A stretch of DNA of 64,000 nt from Pleomorphovibrio marinus. Its GTDB lineage: Bacteria; Bacteroidota; Bacteroidia; Cytophagales; Cyclobacteriaceae. The notes under the pieces were generated by a model. That model was not told the origin of the DNA. It saw nothing but the letters and a program-made list of their open reading frames with translations, and searched no databases. Shown in pieces: positions 9,390 through 17,191 of the stretch. Numbering within the stretch: the stretch's first letter is position 1; the number at the start of each line of letters is the position of its first letter. The stretch covers positions 1,364,001-1,428,000 of the forward strand of contig NZ_QCXY01000001.1 of the NCBI RefSeq assembly GCF_003347495.1, in the 5' to 3' direction. The translations under genes and the position numbers were made by a program.

Positions 9390-10151
9390 ATGAGAAAAAA
9401 AATAGTGGCGGGTAATTGGAAAATGAATGGAACCCTTGAAGAGGGGCAGAAGCTCACTTCGGAAATCGTAAACATGGTAAAGGACGAAGTAAAGGGTGAG
9501 GTGATCATTGTCCTTAATCCTCCTTATGTGCATCTTCAATCTGTGAAGAAACTCATAGGTGATGCGGGAAATATTTTCCTGGGAGCACAAAATTGTTCCG
9601 ACAAATCCGCTGGGGCATATACCGGCGAGGTTTCTGCCTCCATGTTGGCCTCTATCGGGGCTTCCTATGTAATCATCGGGCACAGCGAAAGAAGAGAGTA
9701 TTTCAAGGAGGCCAATGAGGAGTTGACAGGAAAGGTAAAGCAGGCATTGGGTAACAGGCTTTTGCCGATTTTTTGCTGCGGAGAACCCCTTGAGATTAGG
9801 GAAAAAGGCAATCATGTGGAGTACGTGACCCAACAGCTAACCGAAAGCCTGTTTGGTTTTTCGGAGGGTGAAATGAAAAAAATTGTCATTGCCTACGAAC
9901 CTATTTGGGCTATTGGCACAGGTAAAACGGCAAGTTCAGAGCAAGCTCAAGAAATGCACGCTGCCATACGGAAACACCTTGCCGGAAAATTTGGAAAAGC
10001 CTTGGCTTCAGAGATTTCCATCCTGTATGGAGGAAGTTGCAAGCCGGATAACGCGGAAGAAATTTTTTCCAAACCCGACGTGGATGGAGGCTTGATAGGC
10101 GGTGCCTCCCTGAAAAGTAGGGATTTCGTGGATATTATCAAGTCATTTTAA
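9390..10151 (+). CDS. tpiA: Triosephosphate isomerase
   Basis: TpiA interconverts dihydroxyacetone phosphate and glyceraldehyde-3-phosphate in glycolysis and gluconeogenesis. The 253-residue product carries all active-site elements: N9 and K11 in NWKMN, H98 in IIGHSERR, E170 in AYEPIWAIGTGKT, and the phosphate-binding GG segments near the C-terminus (LYGGSC, GGLIGGASL). Length is normal. The gene diverges from recX and is followed by a strong hairpin terminator, so it looks monocistronic. A near-consensus -7 element (TAATTTAG) lies at 9332-9339. Confidence 0.98.
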   Translation: MRKKIVAGNWKMNGTLEEGQKLTSEIVNMVKDEVKGEVIIVLNPPYVHLQSVKKLIGDAGNIFLGAQNCSDKSAGAYTGEVSASMLASIGASYVIIGHSERREYFKEANEELTGKVKQALGNRLLPIFCCGEPLEIREKGNHVEYVTQQLTESLFGFSEGEMKKIVIAYEPIWAIGTGKTASSEQAQEMHAAIRKHLAGKFGKALASEISILYGGSCKPDNAEEIFSKPDVDGGLIGGASLKSRDFVDIIKSF

Positions 10152-10163
10152 ATTACCCATTCT

Positions 10164-10206
10164 AAACCCCAACTACGCTTCCCTCCAGCAGCGTGGTTGG
10201 GGTTTT
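10164..10206 (+). terminator. Rho-independent terminator of tpiA
   Basis: The arms AACCCCAACTACGC and GCGTGGTTGGGGTT form a 14-bp stem with one U-G wobble around a short loop, followed directly by TTTTT. It starts 13 bp after the tpiA stop. Confidence 0.88.
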
Positions 10207-10219
10207 TCAACTCTCCATA

Positions 10220-11062
10220 ATGGATTATCTGGTTTTTAGAATTACCTGTGCACCACCCTTTGACGAAATATTGATTGCTGAACTGGCCGCTGTTGGTTTC
10301 GAGTCATTTATGGAAACGGATAATGGTATAGAAGCTTATGTGGGCGAACCGCATTTCGACAAGGAGGCCTGCGAGGAGGTATTCCAAAAATATTCGGATG
10401 CAGACATAATGTATGTCCAGGATGTTGTTCACAAAGTGAACTGGAATGAGGAATGGGAGAAAAATTACGATCCTATATTGATAGGCCAGGACGTGTATGT
10501 CAGGGCTTCCTTTCATGCTCCAAAAGATGATGTAAGGTATCAAATAGTGATCAACCCTAAAATGTCCTTTGGTACAGGTCATCATGCAACTACTTACCTG
10601 ATGATGCGTTTGCTTTTGGAGCAGGATTTATCAGGCAAAAAAGTGTTGGATGTAGGGTCAGGAACAGGTATTCTGGCCATCCTTGTTGCTAAAATGGGGG
10701 CCAACTTCATACAGGCCTTCGATATTGATGAATGGTGTGTGGAAAACGGAAACGAAAATTTCGCTATCAATGACCTGCTTCTGAAAATGGAGAAAGGTAC
10801 CATCCTTGATGTTGGTCCCAAAGGTCCATTCGATGTAATATTGGCAAATATCAATATGAATGTCCTAATGGAGGAAATGAGTCACTATGTTGGAATATTG
10901 AATCCTGGTGGAAAGTTGATTATCAGTGGGTTTTACCGGGAGAATACTTCCGGCCTGGTCCATTTGGCAGAAAAGTTAGGGTTAGCAAAAGAAAAGGAGG
11001 CCGAAAGGGAGCAATGGGTTGTTATCCAATTTCAAAAACCTATGCAGGTCATTAAGGCTTAA
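10220..11062 (+). CDS. prmA: Ribosomal protein L11 methyltransferase
   Basis: PrmA trimethylates ribosomal protein L11 using SAM. From the ATG at 10220 (MDYLVFRITC) the product is 280 residues. It has an N-terminal substrate-recognition domain, then the conserved linker NPKMSFGTGHHATT (112-125) and the SAM-binding motif VLDVGSGTGILAI (from residue 142). The catalytic-domain segment ILANINMNVL is also present. An in-frame GTG-type extension to 10193 would begin inside the tpiA terminator and is rejected. The gene is followed by a 13-bp perfect hairpin. Confidence 0.95.
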   Translation: MDYLVFRITCAPPFDEILIAELAAVGFESFMETDNGIEAYVGEPHFDKEACEEVFQKYSDADIMYVQDVVHKVNWNEEWEKNYDPILIGQDVYVRASFHAPKDDVRYQIVINPKMSFGTGHHATTYLMMRLLLEQDLSGKKVLDVGSGTGILAILVAKMGANFIQAFDIDEWCVENGNENFAINDLLLKMEKGTILDVGPKGPFDVILANINMNVLMEEMSHYVGILNPGGKLIISGFYRENTSGLVHLAEKLGLAKEKEAEREQWVVIQFQKPMQVIKA

Positions 11063-11086
11063 CACCTACACCTACCAATAAAAGAA

Positions 11087-11118
11087 CCGATCCTTTTTGT
11101 GCCATCAAAAAGGATCGG
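11087..11118. terminator. 13-bp perfect hairpin between convergent prmA and collagen-like gene
   Basis: CCGATCCTTTTTG and CAAAAAGGATCGG pair perfectly around a 6-nt loop. Read on the minus strand it is followed by TTCTTTTATT, so it fits best as the terminator of the collagen-like gene ending at 11151. It may also serve prmA on the plus strand, where there is no T-run. Confidence 0.75.
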
Positions 11119-11150
11119 AATGAGTTTTCCAAGGAAGATGTGTTTGTAAA

Positions 11151-11873
11151 TTACAAGTTAAAGTACTTTACAACCTCCTGATAATTGTCAAAATCAATGT
11201 CCGGCAACTTGGTTCTGGAGTTCGGGGAATTGGCTATTGGGATGGTAACTACCCTCACTTCCCCATAATTTTCACCCGGTCCTTCAAACCTATCTATTCT
11301 CACACTTATGTTGTTCGAAACCCTCAACCACCAAACTCTATAGGTGCTGTTTGCCGCATTGCCTTTTCCTGGTATGGGATAGATGAGGCCAAAATCCGTA
11401 TTTACTAAATAAACGAATATCATCAAATTATCAATTTGGGGTCCTAGGCCAGGTAGAGTAATGAACATATTTGCTGAATTGATGAAATTATGCCCCCCAA
11501 TTACAAATAATGTGGCTTCGGCACCTGGAGGCCCTTGTTCACCCGGAGTTCCTTGTTCCCCCGGAGGTCCTTGCTCCCCAGGGGTTCCTGGTTCCCCAGG
11601 AGGTCCCTGCTCCCCGGGGGTTCCTGGTTCCCCAGGAGGTCCCTGCTCCCCGGGGGGGCCTTGTTCTCCGGGCCTACCGGGGTTTCCCGTTTCACCTTGT
11701 GGTCCCTGCTCCCCTTGTTCCCCTTGAGGCCCCTCTGGTCCCTGTTCCCCGGGAGGCCCTTGTTCACCCTGAGGGCCACGCTCTCCTTGTGGGCCTTCTG
11801 GTCCTTGAAATATTTCACATGAAACTACTAGAAAGAGTAGTGAAAGCAGAAATAGAGGTAAATGCTTTCCCAT
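11151..11873 (-). CDS. Collagen-like (G-X-Y repeat) lipoprotein
   Basis: This 240-residue lipoprotein has a signal peptide with lipobox LVVSC (Cys19). It is followed at once by 32 uninterrupted Gly-X-Y triplets (about residues 24-119) dominated by GEQ, GPP, GPQ and GTP. The C-terminal domain of about 120 residues is non-collagenous and beta-rich ([12 protein letters not shown] to the end). Bacterial collagen-like proteins of this plan form trimers whose globular domain sets the register, so a surface or periplasmic stalk is likely (inference). The coding DNA carries a near-exact 36-bp tandem repeat within the triplet region, prone to slippage. The 5' leader contains a CCCTAA/TTAGGG hairpin at 11912-11930. 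Confidence 0.85.
   Translation of the reverse strand: MGKHLPLFLLSLLFLVVSCEIFQGPEGPQGERGPQGEQGPPGEQGPEGPQGEQGEQGPQGETGNPGRPGEQGPPGEQGPPGEPGTPGEQGPPGEPGTPGEQGPPGEQGTPGEQGPPGAEATLFVIGGHNFINSANMFITLPGLGPQIDNLMIFVYLVNTDFGLIYPIPGKGNAANSTYRVWWLRVSNNISVRIDRFEGPGENYGEVRVVTIPIANSPNSRTKLPDIDFDNYQEVVKYFNL
11560..11660 (-). repeat. 36-bp tandem repeat inside the collagen-like coding region
   Basis: The G-X-Y coding DNA contains two near-identical consecutive 36-bp units, each including GGTTCCTGGTTCCCCAGG on the plus strand, plus related partial units. Each unit encodes four triplets (12 residues), so copy-number change keeps frame and simply lengthens or shortens the triple helix. Confidence 0.7.
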
Positions 11874-11943
11874 AATTGAAAGGATTATCGTGTAAACAAC
11901 ATAAATACAACCCCTAATCCATCTTTAGGGTAACAATAAATCA

Positions 11944-11951
11944 CAAATTTA
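11944..11951 (-). promoter_or_regulatory. Possible -7 element for the collagen-like lipoprotein
   Basis: TAAATTTG on the minus strand matches TAnnTTTG, 70 bp upstream of the ATG. A 6-bp hairpin at 11912-11930 would fall in the leader. No clear -33 TTG is seen. Confidence 0.35.
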
Positions 11952-12098
11952 TGCTAGTAAAAAACATAATTTAAATCTATAATAATTAATTGAAATAAAA
12001 AACTTTTCAAAAAAAATTTGTAAGGCATTGTTAATGAGTGGATAGGAAAAAATCAATGGGTAAAAAAAATTTTTCCCCATCCAACTAAATATTGGTTC

Positions 12099-13142
12099 TT
12101 ATTGGTTCCGGATATTTCGCACATATTCAAACCACCACCGGATGCCGGGATCCTCTGCTGAACCATCACCTGCTAAATCATATCGGTTGGTCCCTCCCAC
12201 TGTACCTACCTTGCCCCCTTGACACCATGGGTTGGAGTGGAAAAACACAGACAATCCAGGGATTTCAGCAGCCTCATCCACATCGATGAAATGGACGGCC
12301 TGTCCCTCGGGGGGATAGACTCCCGGGGGCATAAATTTTCCTGTCCATCCCCCAAACATTTCCACATTTACAATGGGCTTATCAGGTACCCCGTTGGCCT
12401 TAAAGTAATCATAGTGCCATTTACTGTGCTGCCCATTCTCCACATCATCATCGAAGGTGTCAAAGAGCAGCACTTCAACGTGTTCCGATTTGCCGATCTG
12501 TACATTGCTGTCATCGTGATATCCGCCTGCTCCCACGATAAGGTCCTGTGCGTTGGATTTTGCTAATCTGCATAGGTCAATCATATTTTGGGGGTCGTTG
12601 AAATCATAGAACTCGCATTTCTTATAATAGGAGGAATTGTGCTCGTTGGCAATGTTCAGGATCACATTTGGGTTTCCATTTAGTTTTTTTGCCACTGTTT
12701 TGACAGCATTTTCTACCCCTTTTGCATTTTTGATTTGTAAGTCCCCTGACATATTGGCCATCACCCTTTGGTAAAAAATACCAATAATGGCAACCATATT
12801 CCTTTCTTCACAGGCGGCCACTATTTCTTCTACTCTTGTCCAGTGAGAGTCATCTACTTTTTTTCCGTTTTTCCTGAATGGCTCACTATAGGCCCCTGAG
12901 GAGCCCTGTAAGAATAAGGTTACGGTATTTACCCCATGCGCCTTGTAGTCATCCAGCTGGTCGATAAGGTGCTCCGTCAGTTCATCCGACTGTGAGGCAC
13001 TTGCCACCCTGATCCCCCACATGTCAAAGGGCTGCTGGTTTAACTTGAACCTTTCCCCCTCAATGGCCAATTGGGCAAAAGCCGGGGGAGCAATGGAGGA
13101 TAAGATTATACCTAAAAGGAAGATTACTTTAATACTATGCAT
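12099..13142 (-). CDS. Secreted GH5-like (cellulase-fold) glycoside hydrolase
   Basis: The 347-residue protein has a cleavable signal peptide (residues 1-24, ending PAFAQ) and a TIM-barrel glycosidase of clan GH-A type. The acid/base glutamate fits N166-E167 in ILNIANEH, and the nucleophile fits E261 in VNVEMFGG. The N-terminal segment (IEGERFKLNQQPFDMWGIRV) is typical of GH5-like enzymes that bind a sugar chain across the barrel mouth. Substrate specificity is not readable. It lies alone, with the collagen-like gene about 225 bp downstream on the same strand and no transporter beside it. Confidence 0.75.
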   Translation of the reverse strand: MHSIKVIFLLGIILSSIAPPAFAQLAIEGERFKLNQQPFDMWGIRVASASQSDELTEHLIDQLDDYKAHGVNTVTLFLQGSSGAYSEPFRKNGKKVDDSHWTRVEEIVAACEERNMVAIIGIFYQRVMANMSGDLQIKNAKGVENAVKTVAKKLNGNPNVILNIANEHNSSYYKKCEFYDFNDPQNMIDLCRLAKSNAQDLIVGAGGYHDDSNVQIGKSEHVEVLLFDTFDDDVENGQHSKWHYDYFKANGVPDKPIVNVEMFGGWTGKFMPPGVYPPEGQAVHFIDVDEAAEIPGLSVFFHSNPWCQGGKVGTVGGTNRYDLAGDGSAEDPGIRWWFEYVRNIRNQ

Positions 13143-13323
13143 GTCATTTTGGGTAAGGTGAAGAATTTATTGCTAATTCTAACTTGAAGGGGCTTAGCGA
13201 TTTATCAAAGCAGCGTAGTTGATGTCAGTCCCTAATTCGAAATCCTTATCTTTTTCTATTGGCAAGGAAGTATTCAAGGCCATGTAGCACCATACCATCC
13301 ACGCCTTGTTTTAATAAATTTCA

Positions 13324-13350
13324 GGCCTGTCTCCGAAAGGGAAACAGGCC
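13324..13350 (-). terminator. Possible terminator downstream of fabI
   Basis: GGCCTGT and ACAGGCC form a 7-bp stem with a 13-nt partly pairable loop, 75 bp beyond the fabI stop. The minus-strand sequence after it is AT-rich but lacks a clean T-run. Confidence 0.45.
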
Positions 13351-13425
13351 CGGGATGCTATTGAAATATTTGGTGTAAGGTCCTCGACATGGGTAATAAA
13401 GTTACCCTAGCCGTAACCTTTCTGT

Positions 13426-14241
13426 CTATTTTCCCATAAACTTATTGATGAGTTCTTGGGAAATCCCCGTATAGGAATACCCACCGTCATGAAATAGGTT
13501 TTGCATGGTGACCATACGCGTATAGTCGGAAAACAGGGTGATAATGTATTCCGCACAGGCCTCAGCAGATGCATTGCCTAGTGGGGAAACCAAATCCGCA
13601 AAATCGAAGAAGTCGTCAAACCCGTCTATTCCGGAACCTGCTGTGGTTTTGGTGGGGGATTGGGAAATGGTGTTGATCCTTACCTTTTTAAATTTGCCAT
13701 ACCTTAGGCCGTAATTCCTGGCGATGCTTTCAAGAACGGCTTTAGCCTCTGACATGTCGCTGTAGAATGGGAAAGCCCTTTGTGCAGCAATATAGCTAAG
13801 CGCTACTACAGAAGCCCATTCGTTCAAAATGTCCTTCTTTTCGGCTACTTGTAGCATTTTATGGAAGGAGATGGCGGACACATCATAGGATTTTTGTACC
13901 CAATCGTAATTTAAGTCCCCATAAGACCTTCCTTTTCTGACGTTGGGGGACATGCCTATGGAGTGGAGGATAAAATCAAAATTTCCACCTAAATAGGATT
14001 TTGATTCTTCATAAAGTTTCTCGATGTCCTCCACAGAAGTGGCATCTGCGGGGATGACGATAGTATCGCAGGCTTTTGCCAGTTCTTCTATTGCCCCCAT
14101 CCTCATTGCGATTGGGGCGTTGGTCAAAACAAATTTGGCACCTTGTTCTTTGGCCTTTAGTGCAGTTTGCCAAGCAATGGAATTCTGGTCCAATGCGCCA
14201 GTAATAATACCTTTTTTTCCTTTCAATAAATTTTCAGGCAT
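13426..14241 (-). CDS. fabI: Enoyl-[acyl-carrier-protein] reductase (NADH)
   Basis: FabI carries out the last reduction of the type II fatty-acid elongation cycle. The 271-residue SDR-fold protein has the FabI-type nucleotide-binding segment GIITGALDQNSIAW (11-24) and the Y-X6-K catalytic pair Y160/K167 in FPFYSDMSEAK. The substrate-loop stretch INTISQSPTKTTAGSGI follows. Length is normal. The gene follows recN on the same strand after about 95 bp that contains its own TATTTTTG element, so it may be transcribed independently. Confidence 0.95.
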   Translation of the reverse strand: MPENLLKGKKGIITGALDQNSIAWQTALKAKEQGAKFVLTNAPIAMRMGAIEELAKACDTIVIPADATSVEDIEKLYEESKSYLGGNFDFILHSIGMSPNVRKGRSYGDLNYDWVQKSYDVSAISFHKMLQVAEKKDILNEWASVVALSYIAAQRAFPFYSDMSEAKAVLESIARNYGLRYGKFKKVRINTISQSPTKTTAGSGIDGFDDFFDFADLVSPLGNASAEACAEYIITLFSDYTRMVTMQNLFHDGGYSYTGISQELINKFMGK

Positions 14242-14286
14242 GATGTATAATCGGGTTAGAAATGTATTCGGTTGAACTACAATCTA

Positions 14287-14294
14287 CAAAAATA
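14287..14294 (-). promoter_or_regulatory. Bacteroidota -7 element upstream of fabI
   Basis: TATTTTTG on the minus strand lies 46 bp before the fabI ATG and matches TAnnTTTG. No obvious -33 TTG is present at the usual distance. Confidence 0.4.
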
Positions 14295-14337
14295 AAGAAT
14301 AATATTTTAATATTATGCCTAATTCCTTTAATGGAAT

Positions 14338-15990
14338 TTAGCCTGCCAATAGTTCTTTGGCACTTTTGATGGCACTTTGTGGGGGATTGGCCCCGGCGAT
14401 CATCTTGGCTATTTCCAAAAGCCGCTCCTCCTGTTTGAGTAATTTTACCTTGCTGAAGGTTTTTTCCTGGGAATTGTCTTTGTAGACAAAGTAGTGGTAA
14501 TCCCCTTTTGCAGCTACCTGTGGCAAATGGCTGATACAGATGACCTGGTGATTGGCGGAGATCTTTTTCATCATGTTTACCAGTTGCAAAGCTATTTCTC
14601 CAGATACCCCAGTGTCAATTTCGTCAAAAATCAATGTGGGTAACGCCACCTTATCCGCCATGATGTGCTTAATCGCAAACATCAACCGGCTAAATTCACC
14701 CCCTGAGGCCACTTGACCTAGGGGTTGGGGGCTTACTCCTTTATTGGCCGAAAAGTAAAATTCCACTGCATCCATTCCTGAGGATTCCGGTTGCACTTCT
14801 TTTCTCCGGATTTGAATTTGGGCATTTTCCATACCCAACTGTTGAAGTATAGCAAGAATTTCCTTGTTGAAGGCCTCAAAGACAGAAGTTCTCTTTTCTG
14901 TCAATACCCTGCCTTTTTCCAATAAGGTTTTCTCTGAATGGCTGTAGTCTTTTTCCAGTTCCCGCAAATTTTCCTCCAGGTTGTCCACTTGGAAAACTTT
15001 GTCCGCCAACTCTTCCCCTATACCAATGAGCTCATCCGGATGCTCAAGACCATGCTTTTTTTGCAATTGGTAAACTTTGCTCAGCTTTTCCCGGATGGTT
15101 TCCAGTTTTTCGAAATCCACCTCTACGTTTTGGTCTTCCTGGTACAAGGTCTCCTGTATGTCCCTCAACTCGATAAGGGCTGATTGGAACCTCTCTTCCA
15201 ATTGTGCAAAGGACTTTCCGTATTTCCCCAAATCCTTCAACTGTTGCCCGGCATGAGACAGGTGGTTGAGCGCACCATAGTTTTCATCTTCAAATAATGC
15301 GAAAATTTCATTGATTTTCGCCTTTATTTCTTCTGCATTTTCCATGATGGACTGCTCCTCTTCCAATCGCTCAACTTCTCCTTTCTCCAGGGAAAGTGCC
15401 GAGATTTCTTCCAACTGAAATTTGTTGTAGTCTGCCTCTTTTTGCAATTCCAATGCATCCGCCTTAAGACGTTCAAAGGCTTTTTTGTCGGCTTGGAATT
15501 TTTTAAAAGCCTCTTTGTAATCAGCTTGTTCCTTTTGAGACTGGCTGAAGCCATCAATTAGGCCAAGCTGATAACTTGCCGCACCCAATAGCAAGTTTTC
15601 ATGCTGGGAATGGATGTCCATCAAGCTCTTGCCGAGTTGTCTTAACACCTCCAAACGTACCGGGGTATCGTTTACAAAAGCCCTGCTTTTTCCGGATGGT
15701 GCGATCTCCCTTCGTATGATGCAGGTGGGTTCATTATCCAGTTCCTCCTCCTCAAAAAACGTGGAAAGTCCATATGCGGCAATTTCAAATTCACCTTCAA
15801 TGACACATTTTTTTGATTCGTCATACAGTACCTTTGTATCGGCTCTGTTTCCTAATAAAAGCCCAACCGCACCCAGCATGATGGACTTACCAGCACCGGT
15901 TTCTCCGGTAATCATATTTAGCCCTGGTGCCGGGGCCATCTCCAATTTTTGAATCAGGGCATAGTTGGAAATACTCAGATGCTTTAGCAT
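14338..15990 (-). CDS. recN: DNA repair protein RecN
   Basis: RecN is an SMC-like ATPase acting in double-strand-break repair. The 550-residue product has the N-terminal Walker A GETGAGKS (29-36) and a long central coiled coil (about 150-380, rich in E/K/L/Q). The C-terminal ABC signature ASGGEFSRLMFAIK and Walker B LIFDEIDTGVSGE follow. Length matches the family. It begins 42 bp after the DUF4835/PorD gene and is part of the bamD-rpoZ-coaBC-porD-recN run common in Bacteroidota. Confidence 0.97.
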   Translation of the reverse strand: MLKHLSISNYALIQKLEMAPAPGLNMITGETGAGKSIMLGAVGLLLGNRADTKVLYDESKKCVIEGEFEIAAYGLSTFFEEEELDNEPTCIIRREIAPSGKSRAFVNDTPVRLEVLRQLGKSLMDIHSQHENLLLGAASYQLGLIDGFSQSQKEQADYKEAFKKFQADKKAFERLKADALELQKEADYNKFQLEEISALSLEKGEVERLEEEQSIMENAEEIKAKINEIFALFEDENYGALNHLSHAGQQLKDLGKYGKSFAQLEERFQSALIELRDIQETLYQEDQNVEVDFEKLETIREKLSKVYQLQKKHGLEHPDELIGIGEELADKVFQVDNLEENLRELEKDYSHSEKTLLEKGRVLTEKRTSVFEAFNKEILAILQQLGMENAQIQIRRKEVQPESSGMDAVEFYFSANKGVSPQPLGQVASGGEFSRLMFAIKHIMADKVALPTLIFDEIDTGVSGEIALQLVNMMKKISANHQVICISHLPQVAAKGDYHYFVYKDNSQEKTFSKVKLLKQEERLLEIAKMIAGANPPQSAIKSAKELLAG

Positions 15991-16032
15991 GTGTGGTTGA
16001 TGGTTTAAAAAATTAAAGTTAAAAAGTTTTGA

Positions 16033-16941
16033 TTATCCCTTTAGGATATCGTTGTATTTTCTTGCATTGTTGGGGTCTACTCTCAACAGGACTTCCACTG
16101 CCTCCTCCCGGATTTCCATAGGTGCGCCTTTTAATACCTTGCTTATTTCGTCCGATTTGGCATCCATAAAGCTAATGGTCAATATGCTGTTGGGTTGCAC
16201 CTGGTTAGCTTCGGAAACTTTCTTAATGGCTTCCAGGATGTTTTTATAGGCCTCCTCTGGCTTCGTGGTAAGCATATCCATTCCTCTTCGGTGATAGAGG
16301 TAGTAAGCGTCCCTTATGGGAACCATCACCTGTGAGGCAAACAAGTCATTAGAAAGCCAGTACCTGTTCCTTTTGTCGGATGGATTTTGGTTCCAACCCG
16401 GCCTTGGTGATTGCTGTGCATTAGCCACTATATTACTGGCAATCTCAAAATAGGGATTGCCTCCTCTGGGGGAAAAGGAGTCGTAGTCAAGGCCAAGGGC
16501 TATATAGGCATAATAGGCTAGCAAGCTGGTGACGTTGTTCAAGTAAGAAAACTGGTTGAATTCCATAGGCTGGGATTCAGTATATTCAAAAGTCCAGTTC
16601 CTGTCGGCAAAATTGAACATCAGGCTTTCGTAGTTCGACCCATAGACTGGTCTTACTGTCTGGATTTGCACCGTAGCCGAAAACAACCCGACCTGAGGCA
16701 TATCATTAATGGTGATAAGCAGGTTGCCCTTAATCCGTTCTTCAGGCCTGAACTCATCGTCTGTCCAGTTTCTCCCATTCAGAAACTGCTCGAAGGCCGT
16801 CTTCATATTGTCAAAAATTTCCCTGTCTTGGGTCCTGGCCCTTTCGCTGTTGATGGTCACGTTAAAATTTAGCTGCTGGGCAGGAGATTGCCAAGTGATC
16901 CACATGCATATAGCAAATAATGAAAGGAAATACTTTTTCAT
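16033..16941 (-). CDS. porD: DUF4835 protein (type IX secretion protein PorD)
   Basis: The 302-residue protein has a signal peptide (about 1-21, ending SPAQ) followed by the DUF4835 pattern LNFNVTINSERARTQDREIF. Conserved segments FNQFSYLNNVTSLLAYYAYIALGLDYDSFSP-type and a helical C-terminal region follow. DUF4835 proteins are annotated as PorD, a component linked to the Bacteroidota type IX secretion system, though the mechanistic role is poorly defined. The position next to coaBC, rpoZ and bamD is the usual one. The ATG at 16941 coincides with the end of an interspersed repeat that separates it from coaBC, so its leader and ribosome-binding region come from the repeat. Confidence 0.82.
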   Translation of the reverse strand: MKKYFLSLFAICMWITWQSPAQQLNFNVTINSERARTQDREIFDNMKTAFEQFLNGRNWTDDEFRPEERIKGNLLITINDMPQVGLFSATVQIQTVRPVYGSNYESLMFNFADRNWTFEYTESQPMEFNQFSYLNNVTSLLAYYAYIALGLDYDSFSPRGGNPYFEIASNIVANAQQSPRPGWNQNPSDKRNRYWLSNDLFASQVMVPIRDAYYLYHRRGMDMLTTKPEEAYKNILEAIKKVSEANQVQPNSILTISFMDAKSDEISKVLKGAPMEIREEAVEVLLRVDPNNARKYNDILKG

Positions 16942-17125
16942 ATTATTATAATTTCTTTTTAGCGCTCATATAGCCTGCCCCGAACTCGATTCGGGGAACT
17001 TGCTTCGGGAGCCTGTCCCTGCCTGCCCCGAACTCGTTTCGGGGAACTCGTTTCGGGGGAATGCCCTAGATAATCATCCCCCTGTGCGAGAATTCTTTCT
17101 CATGGGCATTTCATCACAAAGGCCA
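16942..17125 (-). repeat. Interspersed palindromic repeat, copy A (coaBC-porD spacer)
   Basis: About 180 bp made of a unit boundary next to the porD ATG (ATAATTTCTTTTTAGCG on the plus strand) and the segment CATATAGCCTGCCCC. Several CCCCGAA-N5-TTCGGGG stem-loops follow, then a module flanked by GAATGCCC and GGGCATTTC that can pair with each other. The same modules recur at 63481-63930. It probably spreads as a REP/MITE-like element; no transposase lies nearby. Confidence 0.8.
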
Positions 17126-17191
17126 TTTTAAGGTTAAACGATAGTAATGCTTATATAATTTCATCCCAAAGGGTTAAAATTACCGTCAAAA

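Noticed and set aside
9291-9833. Upstream extension of the recX reading frame to 9833
   Set aside because: This part is antisense to tpiA, shows no RecX similarity, and a good ATG with a RecX N-terminus exists at 9290.
10193-10219. Upstream start for prmA
   Set aside because: It lies inside the descending arm of the tpiA terminator, and PrmA homology starts at the ATG at 10220.
11535-11822. Short-period repeats resembling a CRISPR or minisatellite array
   Set aside because: The period is set by G-X-Y triplets inside a coding frame, and there are no unique spacers.
11461-11875. Three long plus-strand open frames rich in Pro/Leu/Arg/Ser opposite the collagen-like gene
   Set aside because: They are mirror images of the periodic G-X-Y codons, which lack stops on the opposite strand. 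They have no start signals or homology.
12058-12085. A-run/T-run inverted sequence near 12060-12080 as a terminator of the GH5-like gene
   Set aside because: The two arms are contiguous with no loop, so a stable hairpin is unlikely.
16975-17060. CCCCGAA/TTCGGGG hairpins as the coaBC promoter or a simple terminator
   Set aside because: They recur as modules of an interspersed repeat at 63.5 kb, lack T-tracts, and are multiple, so a repeat element explains them better.
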